Origin: DATHTC01 sp035456465
GTDB taxonomy: Bacteria; Actinomycetota; Thermoleophilia; Gaiellales; Gaiellaceae
Assembly (NCBI GenBank): GCA_035456465.1
Contig: DATIDD010000077.1
Location: 1 to 64,000 of the forward strand
Direction of reading: 5' to 3'
Length of the DNA: 64,000 nucleotides
The position numbers and the translations under genes are program-made. Shown here piece after piece: positions 32,423 to 42,005 of the stretch (positions within the stretch are counted from its first letter, which is position 1; each line of letters opens with the position of its first letter). The notes under the pieces are model-generated. The model ran no database searches. It had not been told where the DNA came from and saw only the letters and a program-made list of their open reading frames with translations.

Positions 32423-32902
32423 ATGAGCGTGCCGACGAAGACCCGTGACGGAGTCGAGCTCGAGGCGTGGACGCGGTTCCTGCGGGCGCACGCGGCGCTG
32501 ACGAGGGAGCTGAACGCCGAGCTGCTGCAGGGCCACGGGCTGACGCTGAGCGACTACGAGGTGCTCCTCGTGCTCGCGCGGGCGGACGACCGCCGGCTGC
32601 GGCGCGTCGACCTGGCCGAGCGCGTGCTGCTGTCGCCGTCGGGGATCACGCGGCTGCTCGAGGGGCTCGAGCGGAGCGCGTTCGTGGAGAAGGCCGCCTG
32701 CGACACCGACCGCCGGGTCGTCTACGCCGCGCTCACCGACGCGGGGCTCGCGAAGCTGCGGGAAGCCGCGCGGACGCACGTGGCCGGCGTCCACCGGCTG
32801 TACCTCGACCGCTTCTCGGCGGACGAGCGCGAGACGCTGGCGGAGCTGCTGGGACGCCTGCCGCTCGCGGACGGCAGCGACAGCTGCGTCGCGGACGCCT
32901 GA
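32423..32902 (+). CDS. MarR-family transcriptional regulator
   Basis: 159 residues with a winged helix: LSDYEVLLVLARADDRRLRRVDLAERVLLSPSGITRLLEGLE in outline, then the DTDRRVVYAALTDAG wing. The layout (regulator divergent from an exporter, 67 bp apart) is the usual one for MarR repression relieved by the exported compound. ATG start 12 nt after TACCCT. Ligand unknown. Confidence 0.92.
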   Translation: MSVPTKTRDGVELEAWTRFLRAHAALTRELNAELLQGHGLTLSDYEVLLVLARADDRRLRRVDLAERVLLSPSGITRLLEGLERSAFVEKAACDTDRRVVYAALTDAGLAKLREAARTHVAGVHRLYLDRFSADERETLAELLGRLPLADGSDSCVADA

Positions 32903-32907
32903 CGCGG

Positions 32908-34368
32908 CTAGCGCTTCGAGCTCGAGCCGTTGCCGCCGTTGCCGCTCGTGCCGAGCTGCTTCTCCCACCACTCGGCGTCGCGCTTGTCGAGCGTCCCCTG
33001 CACCTGCCCGACGTAGGCGGCCACCTGCGACTCCTTCTGGTCGAGGCGCCGCTTGAGCTCCTCGAGCGTCTGCTCGCGCTGGTCGAGCTTGTCCGTGCGG
33101 AGCTCCCAGTCGGCCTCGATGCTCGCGAGTCGCTGCTCGAGCTCCGCCTCGCGCTCGTCGAGGTCGCGGATCCGGTCGTGGAGCGCCTGCTCCATTCCGG
33201 CGAGCCGCTCGTCGCGGCGCTCCGCGCGCTTGCGCTGGGAGTCCATCAGCTGCTCGGAGCTCGCCAGCTCCGCGTCGCGTGCCGCCAGCTCGCGCTCCCG
33301 CTCCTCGAGCCGCGCCGCGAGCTCGTCGAGGTCGCGGCCGCGTGACTCCTCGCGGTTGACGCGACCGAGCTGGGACTCGCGATGGTTGAGCTCGGCCTCG
33401 CGGGCGGCCAGCTCGGTCTCCCTCGCGTCGAGCTCGCCGAGGCGCCGCAGCACGTCGGAGGCCTGCTTGTCCTTGCCCTGCCAGTCGTTCTCGAACCGCT
33501 GCGCCTGGTCGCGAAGCCGCTCCTGCTTGAGCATGAGCTCCGCCTCGCGCTCGCCCAGCGCCTCGTCCTTCGCCGCGAGGCGTGCCTCGTTCCTGGCGGC
33601 CTCGCGCTCGCGCGCCTCGGCGCGCTGCGTCGCCTCGCGCAGCTCCTTCTCCCGCGCCTTCAGCGCCGACTCGCGCTCCGACAGCGAGCGCTCCCGGGCT
33701 TCGAGCCGGGCCTTGCCCTCGCGGTCGCGCGTCTCGACGTCGGTCTTCGCGCGCTCGAGCTTCCGCTCGCGGTCGGCGAGCGCGTCGGCCCGCTTGGAGA
33801 GATCCGCGGCGGCGCGCGTCCGCTCGCGCTCGGCCTGCTTGAGCTCGTCGACCTTCGTCTCGACGGAAACCTGGCGCTCGGCGACGTACGCCTGCTCGGT
33901 CGCGACCTCGTCCTGGAGCGCACGCAGCCGGCGGCGCTCCTCCTCGGCCTCGGCTGCGAGCTCGGCGGCGCGCCGCTCGCGCTCGACCAGCTCCGTCTCC
34001 TGCGCGGCGAGGCGGGCGGCCCGGTCCTCGACGGCGGCCGCCCTGGCGGCGTAGTCGCGTTCCGCGTCGAGCCCGCGCTCCGCGCGCTCGAGCTGCTCCT
34101 GGAGCGTGAGCTGGAGCTCGCGCTCGCGCGTCAGGGCCGCGGCGAGCTCCACGCGCAGCGCGTCGACGTCCGGGCCCACGGGCTCGGGCCGAGCGGCGAC
34201 CGGGACGGCCACCGGGGCCGGGGCGGCCTCGACGTGCGCCGCGGGCGGCAGCTCGGGAGCGGGCTCGGGCTCGGGCGTGGGATCCGCGTGGGCGGGCTCG
34301 CGGCTCTTCGCGACCTTGGCGCGAAGGCCCGACCCGAAGCCCTTCTCGGTCTCGTTGTTCTCGGGCAC
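32908..34368 (-). CDS. long coiled-coil protein at the end of the Tad operon
   Basis: 486 residues. Residues 1-70 are Pro/Ala/Glu-rich and disordered. About 70-465 is an almost unbroken charged coiled coil built of Arg/Glu/Ala/Leu heptads (for example REAELNHRESQL). A Gly/Asn/Ser tail follows. No signal peptide or membrane segment. GTG start lies only 4 nt after the tadC stop, so it is co-transcribed. No family assigned; a cytoplasmic scaffold or localisation factor for the pilus is an inference from position and shape. Confidence 0.8.
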   Translation of the reverse strand: MPENNETEKGFGSGLRAKVAKSREPAHADPTPEPEPAPELPPAAHVEAAPAPVAVPVAARPEPVGPDVDALRVELAAALTRERELQLTLQEQLERAERGLDAERDYAARAAAVEDRAARLAAQETELVERERRAAELAAEAEEERRRLRALQDEVATEQAYVAERQVSVETKVDELKQAERERTRAAADLSKRADALADRERKLERAKTDVETRDREGKARLEARERSLSERESALKAREKELREATQRAEAREREAARNEARLAAKDEALGEREAELMLKQERLRDQAQRFENDWQGKDKQASDVLRRLGELDARETELAAREAELNHRESQLGRVNREESRGRDLDELAARLEERERELAARDAELASSEQLMDSQRKRAERRDERLAGMEQALHDRIRDLDEREAELEQRLASIEADWELRTDKLDQREQTLEELKRRLDQKESQVAAYVGQVQGTLDKRDAEWWEKQLGTSGNGGNGSSSKR

Positions 34369-34372
34369 CGGC

Positions 34373-35281
34373 CTACACCGAGGAGAACGTGTCGAGGAGG
34401 GAGATCATCGCCGGGCCCAGGATGACCACGAACATCGCCGGGAAGATGAAGAGCACCGTCGGGAACAGCATCTTGATCGGCGCCTTCATCGCCTTCTCCT
34501 CGGCGGCCGCCTGGCGGCGATGACGGGAGTCGGCCGCCTGCACGCGCAGGATCCGGCCGAGCGAGATGCCGAGCTGGTCGGCCTGGATGATCGCGCGCAC
34601 GAACGCGGCCATCTCCGGGGCGTCGACCCGGTCGGCGAGGTGCCGAAGCGCGTCGGCGCGCGACTCGCCCACACGCATCTCGCCGAGCGCGAGCGAGAAC
34701 TCGTCCACGAGCGGCCCGTGCATGTGCTCGGTCACCTTCTGGATCGCGCCGTCGAACCCGAGCCCGGCCTCGACCGAGACGGCGAGCAGGTCGAGCACGT
34801 CCGGCAGCTCGCCGCGGATCGTCTCGTTGCGGGAGCGCGCGCGGAACGTGAGCGCCATGTCCGGGAGCACGAACAGCATCCCGGCGCCGAGCAGGCCGAG
34901 CATGAGCGCCGTCCCGGTGCCGCGCGACGAGCCGAGCACGGCGCCGGCGAACAGGCCGGTCACGCCGGTGACCACCTTGGCGGCGAGGAAGCCGTTCGGC
35001 GAGATCCGCCGTGCCAGTCCGGCCGCCCGCAGCTTCCGCGCGACCGAGTCGACGCTCGACTTCGGCGTCAGTCGGAGCGCCCAGCCGGCGAGGCGCAGCT
35101 TCGCGGGCTCGAGGACGCGCTGGTTGAACGGGAGCTCGGCGCCGTGCGGGTTCAGCTGCACGCGTCCGTACGTCGAGGCGCGACGCACCGACATCCGCCG
35201 CTCGCGCGCCGGGAGGGTGACGACCTCCGCGGCCAGGAAGGCGGCCACTGCGAGGACGGAGAAGGAGAGCGCGAAGAGCAT
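34373..35281 (-). CDS. tadC: Tad pilus inner-membrane protein TadC
   Basis: 302 residues with a type II secretion F domain. Membrane helices lie at the N-terminus, the middle (GLLGAGMLFVLPDMAL) and the C-terminus (MLFPTVLFIFPAMFVVILGPA). Between them are LPDVLDLLAVSVEAGLGFDGA and EMRVGESRADALRHLADRV, typical of TadC. It is 3 nt downstream of the VWA-TadB gene. Confidence 0.92.
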   Translation of the reverse strand: MLFALSFSVLAVAAFLAAEVVTLPARERRMSVRRASTYGRVQLNPHGAELPFNQRVLEPAKLRLAGWALRLTPKSSVDSVARKLRAAGLARRISPNGFLAAKVVTGVTGLFAGAVLGSSRGTGTALMLGLLGAGMLFVLPDMALTFRARSRNETIRGELPDVLDLLAVSVEAGLGFDGAIQKVTEHMHGPLVDEFSLALGEMRVGESRADALRHLADRVDAPEMAAFVRAIIQADQLGISLGRILRVQAADSRHRRQAAAEEKAMKAPIKMLFPTVLFIFPAMFVVILGPAMISLLDTFSSV

Positions 35282-35284
35282 CGA

Positions 35285-37150
35285 TTACCCCTTGAAGGAG
35301 ACGATCTTGCGGAGGAGGATGGAGCCGAACCCGATCATCCCCACGGCCAGGATCATCAGCTTGTGGCCGGTCGAGGTGAAGTAGAGCGGTCGCATGAACT
35401 CGCGGTTCAGCAGCGTGATCACGCCGGCGGTGAAGAAGGGCAGCCCGACGAGCACGTAGGCCGACGCGCGTCCCATCGCGGTCAGGCCGCGCACCTTGCG
35501 GATGAACTGCTGCCGCTGGCGCACCGTCTCGGCGACCATGTCGAACAGCGAGGCGAGCGAGCCGCCGACCTGGCTCTGGATCGTGACCGCGTTGAGCACG
35601 AAGCGGAGGTTCTTCGAGTTGACCCGCTCCGCCATGTCGGCGAGCGCGTCCTCCATCGCCCGGCCGAGCTGCGTCTCCGCGAGCACGCGCTGGAACTCCT
35701 TGCTCGCGGGCGGCTGGCCCTCGTCGACGACGGTCTGGAGGCCCTGCTTGAAGCTGTGCCCCGCCTTCAGCGACGCGGCCATCGTCAGGAGGATGTCCGG
35801 CAGCTGGTTCTCGAACGCCTTCAGGCGCTTGCGCGTGCGGAGCGTCAGGTAGCCGAGGGGGACGGCCGCGCCCACGGCGAAGCCGGCGAGGATGAGCAGC
35901 GTCGGCGCTCCCGCGACCGCGGCCACGAGCGCGACGAGGAACGAGGCGCCGATCACGATGTAGAGGAACTCGACCGTCCGCAGCGGCAGGTCTGCGCGCT
36001 CGAGGGCCCGGTGCAGCTTCGCCCACCAGTTGAGGTGGCCGAACGCCCGCTCGGTGGCGGCCATGACGCTCGTGCCCATCGTGAAGCGGTCGCGGTGCTC
36101 GGCGCGCTTCCGCGCGCCCACCGCGGGGGCGACGTGCGGGGCCAGCCGTCCCTTCAGCCAGGCGGAGCGGCGGGCCGCGGCGACGAAGACGAGCGACAGG
36201 AGGACGAGGAAGCCGACCATCGCGCCGACCGCGAAGGAGCTCCAGCCGGAGTCGTACGCGGTGGCGGGAAGCAGGGTCGACGGCTGCTCGGGCGCGGGCG
36301 CGGCGCGGCCGGGGACCGTGACCGTCCGCTCGTCCGTGCCGGCGCCGTGAGCCGACGCCGTGAGCCGGACGTCCTCGCCGGGCCGGGCGGCGGTCACGTA
36401 CGTGAGTCGCCAGGTGCGGGCGAGCTCGCTGGCGATCGAGCGATACGCGGACGCGAGCTCGGCGCTCGAGGCGGCGTCGCGGTAGCTGCCGCCGGTCTCC
36501 TCGGAGAGCCGGCGCAGCGAGGCGGGCGAGAACTGGTCGCTCGCGATTCCGACGGCGTAGACGGAGGCGCCCGCGCGGCGCGCGGCGTCGACCGCGGCGT
36601 CCTCGCTCGCGCGGCTCGAGACGTCGGTGCCGTCGGTCACGACCACGAGCACGCGGCCGAGCAGCGGCTCCCGCCCGAGCATGCGCGAGCCGAGCACGAC
36701 GGCGTCGTTCAGCGCCGTGCCCTGGCGCTTGTCGACGGCGAGCTCGCGGAGGGCGATGTCGGCGTCGATCGTGGCGGAGGTGAAGCGGGTGTACGCGGAG
36801 GCCTTCTCGCCGAAGCCGACGATCGCGACCCGGTCGCCGGACGACTTCGACCGGACGAACGACCGCGCGGCGGCGAGCGCGTCCGCCAGCGGCTTCCCGC
36901 GCATCGAGCGCGAGAGGTCGACGGCGACGACGACGCTCTTCGCCCGGCCGAGGTTCTCGGCGTGCAGGCCGGCGACCGGATCGCCGTCCTCCCGCAGCCG
37001 CGGCGCCGCCTGGGGCGGAGCCGAGACGGTGACCGCGAGGCGCGGGTACGCGTGCGCGTCGACGTGCGTGACCCGGACGCCGTCCGCGGCCGAGGAGGCC
37101 GGGACGAGCGCGAGCGCCGCGAGCGCGACGACGACGATCCGAAGCCTCAC
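35285..37150 (-). CDS. tadB: VWA domain-TadB fusion protein
   Basis: 621 residues. A signal peptide (1-22) is followed by a von Willebrand A domain with MIDAS DLSRS (78-82) and VVTDGTD, then a Ser/Pro stretch, a helix near 320-340, and a TadB-type T2SSF domain (DILLTMAASLKAGHSFKQGLQ, ETQLGRAMEDALADMAERV). Ordinary TadB lacks the VWA part. The VWA would face outside while TadB spans the membrane, so it could bind pilin or a surface ligand. GTG start overlaps the tadA stop by 4 bp. Confidence 0.9.
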   Translation of the reverse strand: MRLRIVVVALAALALVPASSAADGVRVTHVDAHAYPRLAVTVSAPPQAAPRLREDGDPVAGLHAENLGRAKSVVVAVDLSRSMRGKPLADALAAARSFVRSKSSGDRVAIVGFGEKASAYTRFTSATIDADIALRELAVDKRQGTALNDAVVLGSRMLGREPLLGRVLVVVTDGTDVSSRASEDAAVDAARRAGASVYAVGIASDQFSPASLRRLSEETGGSYRDAASSAELASAYRSIASELARTWRLTYVTAARPGEDVRLTASAHGAGTDERTVTVPGRAAPAPEQPSTLLPATAYDSGWSSFAVGAMVGFLVLLSLVFVAAARRSAWLKGRLAPHVAPAVGARKRAEHRDRFTMGTSVMAATERAFGHLNWWAKLHRALERADLPLRTVEFLYIVIGASFLVALVAAVAGAPTLLILAGFAVGAAVPLGYLTLRTRKRLKAFENQLPDILLTMAASLKAGHSFKQGLQTVVDEGQPPASKEFQRVLAETQLGRAMEDALADMAERVNSKNLRFVLNAVTIQSQVGGSLASLFDMVAETVRQRQQFIRKVRGLTAMGRASAYVLVGLPFFTAGVITLLNREFMRPLYFTSTGHKLMILAVGMIGFGSILLRKIVSFKG

Positions 37151-38580
37151 TGGACCGTCCCCAGGCTCGTCGAGCCGAACGTCGGCCGCTCGCGGTCGGC
37201 GGTGAAGAACGTCGGCGGCAGCGTCACGCCGTTGGCCGCGAGCTTCTCGAGGAAGTGCGGCTTCAGGCCCGTGCAGCGCAGCGGCGAGAGCAGCCGCGCC
37301 GTGCCGGCGATCGCCTCGTCCTCCTCCGGCGGCTTCGCGTGGAAGATGTCCTGCAGGGTGATCACGTCGGACTCCATCCGCAGCACCTCGGTGATGTGGG
37401 TGATGCGGCGGGAGCCGTCGACGAGGCGCTGGATCTGCACGAGCAGGTCGAACGCGGACGAGATCTGCTCGCGGATGGCGCGGTGCGGGAGCTCCACGCC
37501 CGCCGTCATCACGAGCGTCTCCAGGCGGGAGAGCGCGTCGCGCGGCGAGTTCGCGTGGATCGTCGTCAGCGAGCCCTCGTGGCCCGTGTTCATCGCCTGG
37601 AGCATGTCGAGCGTCTCCGGGCCGCGGACCTCGCCGACGATGATCCGGTCGGGGCGCATGCGGAGGGAGTTCCGGACGAGCTCGCGGATGCGGATCTCGC
37701 CCATGCCCTCGATGTTCGGGGGCCGCGACTCGAGCGTGATCACGTGCTCCTGCTGGAGCTGGAGCTCGGCGGCGTCCTCGATCGTGACGATGCGCTCGTC
37801 GTGCGGGATGTACGCCGACATCGCGTTCAGCGTCGTCGTCTTGCCGGTGCCGGTTCCGCCCGAGACGAGGATGTTCAGCTTGCCTCGCACGCACGCCGCC
37901 AGGAACTGTCCGGCGGTCGGCGTGAGCGTCCCGAACGCGACGAGGTCGTCCATCGTGTACGGGTCGCGGGAGAACTTCCGGATCGTGAGCGTCGGGCCCT
38001 TGAGCGCGAGCGGCGGGATGATCGCGTTCACGCGGCTCCCGTCCGGGAGGCGCGCGTCGACCATCGGCGAGGCCTCGTCGATCCGGCGCCCGACCTGCGA
38101 GACGATCTTGTCGATGATCCGCAGCAGGTGCGCGTCGTCGAGGAACCCGACGGGCGTGCGCTCGATCTTGCCCGAGCGCTCGATGTAGATCGCCTCCGGG
38201 CCGTTGACCATGACCTCGGTCACGGTGTCGTCGGCGAGGAACGGCTCGAGCGGCCCGTAGCCGAGGATGTCGTCGGCGATCTCCTTGACGATCTGCTGGC
38301 GCTCCTCGCGCGTGAGCGGCGTCCGGTCGAGGATCAGCTGCTCGGTCACCGCCCGCAGGACGCGGTCGGCGAGGTCCTCCTGCGACGAGCCGGCGAAGAG
38401 CTCCGGGCCGAGCTTGGCGATGCACGCGTGGTGGATCCGCGTCTTCAGCTCGGCGTACGGGTCGCTCGGCGCCGTCTCGACCTTCGGCGGCGGCGGCGCG
38501 CCGACGCGGGGCGGCTCGGCGGTGGCGGCCGCCGGGCCGTGGCCGTTCGGCGTCGTCTTCAGGCGGTCGTGGAGACCCAT
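37147..38580 (-). CDS. tadA: Tad pilus assembly ATPase TadA/CpaF
   Basis: 477 residues, secretion ATPase. Walker A is GGTGTGKTT (241-249), an Asp/Glu box (RIVTIEDAAELQLQQ), Walker B-like RPDRIIVGEVRG, and His box TTIHANSPRDALSRLE. The N-terminal 110 residues include the disordered Pro-rich leader. This is the CpaF subfamily that powers Flp pilin polymerisation. ATG start 3 nt after the cpaE stop. Confidence 0.95.
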   Translation of the reverse strand: MGLHDRLKTTPNGHGPAAATAEPPRVGAPPPPKVETAPSDPYAELKTRIHHACIAKLGPELFAGSSQEDLADRVLRAVTEQLILDRTPLTREERQQIVKEIADDILGYGPLEPFLADDTVTEVMVNGPEAIYIERSGKIERTPVGFLDDAHLLRIIDKIVSQVGRRIDEASPMVDARLPDGSRVNAIIPPLALKGPTLTIRKFSRDPYTMDDLVAFGTLTPTAGQFLAACVRGKLNILVSGGTGTGKTTTLNAMSAYIPHDERIVTIEDAAELQLQQEHVITLESRPPNIEGMGEIRIRELVRNSLRMRPDRIIVGEVRGPETLDMLQAMNTGHEGSLTTIHANSPRDALSRLETLVMTAGVELPHRAIREQISSAFDLLVQIQRLVDGSRRITHITEVLRMESDVITLQDIFHAKPPEEDEAIAGTARLLSPLRCTGLKPHFLEKLAANGVTLPPTFFTADRERPTFGSTSLGTVQ

Positions 38581-38583
38581 GGC

Positions 38584-39774
38584 CTACGCCTTTCCGAACG
38601 CCAGCAGCTTGCGGCGCTCCTTGACCCGCGGGCGGGGGCCCGCGGCGAGCTGCTTGGCCATCTCGCGCACGGCCTTGGAGAAGTCGTTCCGAGGCTCGGC
38701 GAGGACGAGCGGGTTGCCGCGGTTGACCGCGAGCGGCACCGCGCCGTCGCTCGGCACCTCGAAGGCGAGCCGCCGCTCGAGCGCGGCCTCGACCTCGCCC
38801 GGCTTCATCCCGACCTTCGTGTGCGTCCGCCGGAGCACGACCTTGATCCGCTCCTGCGGGAACGAGAGCAGCTCGAGGGTCTGGAGCGCGAGCCGGACGT
38901 TCTTGAGCGTCGGCACGTCCAGCGCGCACAGGAGCAGCAGCTCGTCCGTCCGGTCGAGCGTCGCCAGCATCGGCCCGTGGAAGAACGGCGAGGTGTCGAC
39001 GACGATCAGGTCGTAGCCCTCACGCGCGACCTCGAGCAGCTTGGCCAGCTTCGCCTCGGTCACGAGCTCCGCGTCCTCGGGGCGCAGCGGCGCGGGGAGG
39101 ATGTCGAGCCCGCACGGGTGCCGCGTGATGTAGCCGGCCAGCTTGTCCTGGTCGAGCTCGCCCGGGGCCGTGACGAAGTCGTGGATCGTCTTCTCGGGCT
39201 CGAGCCCGAGCATGATCGCCGCGTCGCCGAACTGGAGGTCGAGGTCGAGCAGCAGCGCCCGCTTGCCGTGGTGCTTCGCGAGCGACGCCGCGAGGTTCGT
39301 CGTCATCACCGTCTTGCCGGTGCCGCCCTTCGGCGAGAAGACGGTGACGATCCGCCCGCGGCTGCCGTTGGCGGCGGCCCGCCGGCCGGAGTGGCTGACC
39401 TTCTTCAGCGCGAAGACGACGTTCTCGGGGAGCTGCGGGAGGAGGAGCACGTCGGCGACGTCGGCCTCGAGCGCCGACTCGAGCAGCGCGGACGACTCGA
39501 GCGACGCGACGAGGATCACGGGCGCCTGCGTGTACTCGCGGATCGCCGCCAGCTCGTTCGTCGGCAGCGACTCGCCGCGCGTGCCGTGCACGACGACGTG
39601 GAGGTGGGCGCCCGCGAGCGCGCCGGCGCCGTCCCGCACCTGCTCGGCCTGGCCGACGAACTCGACCTCCTCGTGCTCGGCCAGTGCCGCGCAGAGGCCG
39701 TCGAGGCCCTCGCAGGAGCCGGTGACGAAGACGCGGACGCGGTCGCGGCCGTCGTTGTCGAAGTCGTGGCTCAT
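38584..39774 (-). CDS. cpaE: CpaE/TadZ-like pilus localisation ATPase
   Basis: 396 residues. An N-terminal atypical receiver-like domain (1-130) precedes a ParA/MinD ATPase with deviant Walker A FSPKGGTGKTVMTTNLA, LLLDLDLQFGDA and VVDTSPFF. TadZ/CpaE proteins place the pilus machine at its cell site. ATG start preceded by GAGGAAC and overlapping the cpaB stop (TGATG). Confidence 0.92.
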   Translation of the reverse strand: MSHDFDNDGRDRVRVFVTGSCEGLDGLCAALAEHEEVEFVGQAEQVRDGAGALAGAHLHVVVHGTRGESLPTNELAAIREYTQAPVILVASLESSALLESALEADVADVLLLPQLPENVVFALKKVSHSGRRAAANGSRGRIVTVFSPKGGTGKTVMTTNLAASLAKHHGKRALLLDLDLQFGDAAIMLGLEPEKTIHDFVTAPGELDQDKLAGYITRHPCGLDILPAPLRPEDAELVTEAKLAKLLEVAREGYDLIVVDTSPFFHGPMLATLDRTDELLLLCALDVPTLKNVRLALQTLELLSFPQERIKVVLRRTHTKVGMKPGEVEAALERRLAFEVPSDGAVPLAVNRGNPLVLAEPRNDFSKAVREMAKQLAAGPRPRVKERRKLLAFGKA

Positions 39775-40550
39775 CAGTTCCTCCCGAAGCAGACCGAGGG
39801 ATACGCGCCGGGACGCATCCCGTCGCACAGCAGGGTGGAGACCGTCTCGAGGCTCTCCGGGCTGTCGGTCGCGTCGGCCACCGGGCGCAGCGCGAGCGTC
39901 CACCCGGTCGCGACCTTCCGCGAGAACTCGAGCTTCTGCGTCTGCGCGTCGGTGAGCGCCAGCTGCACCGACACCTCGCCGGAGTCGCCCCCGACGCGCT
40001 CGGAGGCGAGCGTCGTGTCGGCGGCCTTGAGCACCTGGATGTCGCGGAGCACGACGCGGCTGACCGAGAACTCGTCCTCGTCGTTGTTGCGCTTCACCGT
40101 GAACACGGCGACGACGTCGACGTGGTCGCCGCGCTTGACCGTGCCGGCGAGGAGCTGGTTGACGTTGCCGTCGACCTGGACGGCGCGGAGGTTGCCGCGC
40201 AGCTCGCCCTGGACGCCTGCGGCCTCGACGGCCTTGAACCGGCGGACGCTCACCTGCTCGCCCTCGTAGACGGTCTCGGTCGCCACCAGGTCCTTGACCT
40301 GCGACGGCTGCGAGATCGCGCCGGGGACGACGGTGCGGCGGGCGACCTTCTCCGCGCGGAGCAGGCCGTCGTCGAGCACGTCCTGTCCGGGCGTGCCGAC
40401 GGGGATCTCCTTCGTCGCCACGTACACGGTCACGTTGGCCTCGTCGGCCCGGACCGTCTTCTTGTAGTTCGCGACGTAGAAGCTGGTGAGGATGGCCGCG
40501 AGCGCCGCCAGACCGACGGCGAGGACGATATTCCTGAGGCGGTAGTTCAT
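39774..40550 (-). CDS. cpaB: CpaB/RcpC-like pilus assembly protein
   Basis: 258 residues. One N-terminal helix (NIVLAVGLAALAAILTSFYVA) is followed by a SAF domain (VTVYVATKEIPVGTPGQD) and the RcpC/CpaB fold (VKRGDHVDVVAVFTV). In Gram-negatives this works with the secretin; here no secretin gene is present, so it must act in a single-membrane envelope or the outer layer. ATG start. Confidence 0.9.
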   Translation of the reverse strand: MNYRLRNIVLAVGLAALAAILTSFYVANYKKTVRADEANVTVYVATKEIPVGTPGQDVLDDGLLRAEKVARRTVVPGAISQPSQVKDLVATETVYEGEQVSVRRFKAVEAAGVQGELRGNLRAVQVDGNVNQLLAGTVKRGDHVDVVAVFTVKRNNDEDEFSVSRVVLRDIQVLKAADTTLASERVGGDSGEVSVQLALTDAQTQKLEFSRKVATGWTLALRPVADATDSPESLETVSTLLCDGMRPGAYPSVCFGRN

Positions 40551-40571
40551 TCCGGTCCCTTTTGTCGGTTG

Positions 40572-41507
40572 CTATTCGACGAGCTCGACCACGCCGACCC
40601 CGGGGCTGTAGCTCGACCCGGAGTGGCCTTGGATCCCTTGCCAGATCGTCTTGGTGAAGTAGCCGTAGAACTTCTCGTTCGTGCCGGACAGATCCATGCC
40701 GGTGAGGTGGAAGGCGACCCAGCCGACGATGTGGTAATCGGCACCGGAGCCCGTTCCCGTGAGCTTGTCGTAGATCGGGAAGAGGAGCTCTTCCCCCGCG
40801 GCCATCTTCTCGTCGAGGACGTCGCCGACGTTCGACGAGCTGAACGGGTTTCCGGTGCGGGCCGGGTAGTTCGTGTTCGCCTCCATGTACTTGTCGAACC
40901 CGTACCGGATCCAGTCTCCGAGCACGCTCGTCCCGGGGTTCGAGTCGCTGCCGTCGAGGTTGATGAACCCGAACGAGCCGGCGCCGTCGGGCTCGGTCGG
41001 CCCCTTCCCGCTGCCGGTCTTCAGGTGGTAGTACTCGAGCTCGGTCTCCTCGCCGAAGCAGCCGGGCGCGCACTTGAGCTTGGGGTGCTCGATGTTGACG
41101 ACGATCGGCGCGACGTAGAGCGCCGAGGCCGGCGGCCCGACCTTCGCGGTCGCGGTCGCGCGGACCTCGACCTCGCCCATCCCGAAGAGCTTCGCGAAGT
41201 AGCCGGGGGCCGGCCGCTTCACGGTGACCTTGATCCTGTCGCTCCCGAGGAGTTGCACGTCGCTGGAGAGCAGGCCCCCGCCGTTCTCGTCGGCGTAGTG
41301 GAGCGCGAGGCCGGTGGCGGCGCCGGGGTCGTCGGGAAGCTTCTGCGCGGCCGCGAGCGCGGCGGCGTCGGCCGTCTTCTGCGCGTCGCGGTCTGCGCGG
41401 TACCACGATCCCACGTCGAGGACGAGCGCGCCCATGCCGAGGAGGACCGCGAGGAAGGCGACGGACAGGACCATCGCCTGGCCGCGCTGGCTGCGGAGGT
41501 TGTTCAT
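40572..41507 (-). CDS. tadG: TadG-like pilus-associated protein
   Basis: 311 residues. The start RSQRGQAMVLSVAFLAVLLGMGALVLDVG is the Flp-associated TadE/G-type helix, then ADAAALAAAQKLP, a usual TadG mark. The remaining 220 residues form an extracytoplasmic domain with Cys residues (APGCFGEE) and Gly/Ser-rich loops; its family is unclear. ATG overlaps the tadE stop by 4 bp. A minor pilin or surface anchor role is likely. Confidence 0.82.
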   Translation of the reverse strand: MNNLRSQRGQAMVLSVAFLAVLLGMGALVLDVGSWYRADRDAQKTADAAALAAAQKLPDDPGAATGLALHYADENGGGLLSSDVQLLGSDRIKVTVKRPAPGYFAKLFGMGEVEVRATATAKVGPPASALYVAPIVVNIEHPKLKCAPGCFGEETELEYYHLKTGSGKGPTEPDGAGSFGFINLDGSDSNPGTSVLGDWIRYGFDKYMEANTNYPARTGNPFSSSNVGDVLDEKMAAGEELLFPIYDKLTGTGSGADYHIVGWVAFHLTGMDLSGTNEKFYGYFTKTIWQGIQGHSGSSYSPGVGVVELVE

Positions 41508-41920
41508 TCCACTCGCTCCTTGGCGGTGCTCGTCATCGTCCCGGACTTCACGACCTTGCCGAGCACGTCGATCGAGAACTCGAACTTCGCGCTGACGGTC
41601 ACGTCCTCGCCCGGCTTCCACGACGAGGTGACGGTGACGTCGCCCGTGTCGAAGTCCGAGCCGAGGTCCGAGCCTGCCTTGACGACCTCCGCCTTCACGT
41701 AGTCGGACGGAGCCGCGCGGTGGCGCGAGACCGCAGCCTTTCTCGCACCCTCGCGGACGGCGTCGGTGAGGGTGATGTACTCCTTGAAGACGACCCCGAA
41801 CTGGACGATCGCGAGCAGGATCAGCATCAGCGCCGGCAGGACGAGCGCGAACTCGACCACCGACTGACCACGCTCATTCCTCAGCGAGCGGTAATTCCTG
41901 CGTGAAGGCTTCTGCGGCAT
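41504..41920 (-). CDS. tadE: TadE-like pseudopilin
   Basis: 138 residues. NERGQSVVEFALVLPALMLILLAIVQFG is the TadE N-terminal motif: a short basic leader, Gly before the cleavage site, Glu five residues later, and one long helix. A small beta-rich domain follows. It is thought to be a minor pilin needed for Flp assembly. It shares an operon with the major pilin upstream. Confidence 0.92.
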   Translation of the reverse strand: MPQKPSRRNYRSLRNERGQSVVEFALVLPALMLILLAIVQFGVVFKEYITLTDAVREGARKAAVSRHRAAPSDYVKAEVVKAGSDLGSDFDTGDVTVTSSWKPGEDVTVSAKFEFSIDVLGKVVKSGTMTSTAKERVE

Positions 41921-42005
41921 TGCGGTCCGGTGGCGCCTTTCGATCGATGGGCCGGCGGGGACTTCTCGGGGGAGAGGGCCCCGCCGGCCATTCCGTGAGG
42001 ACTTG

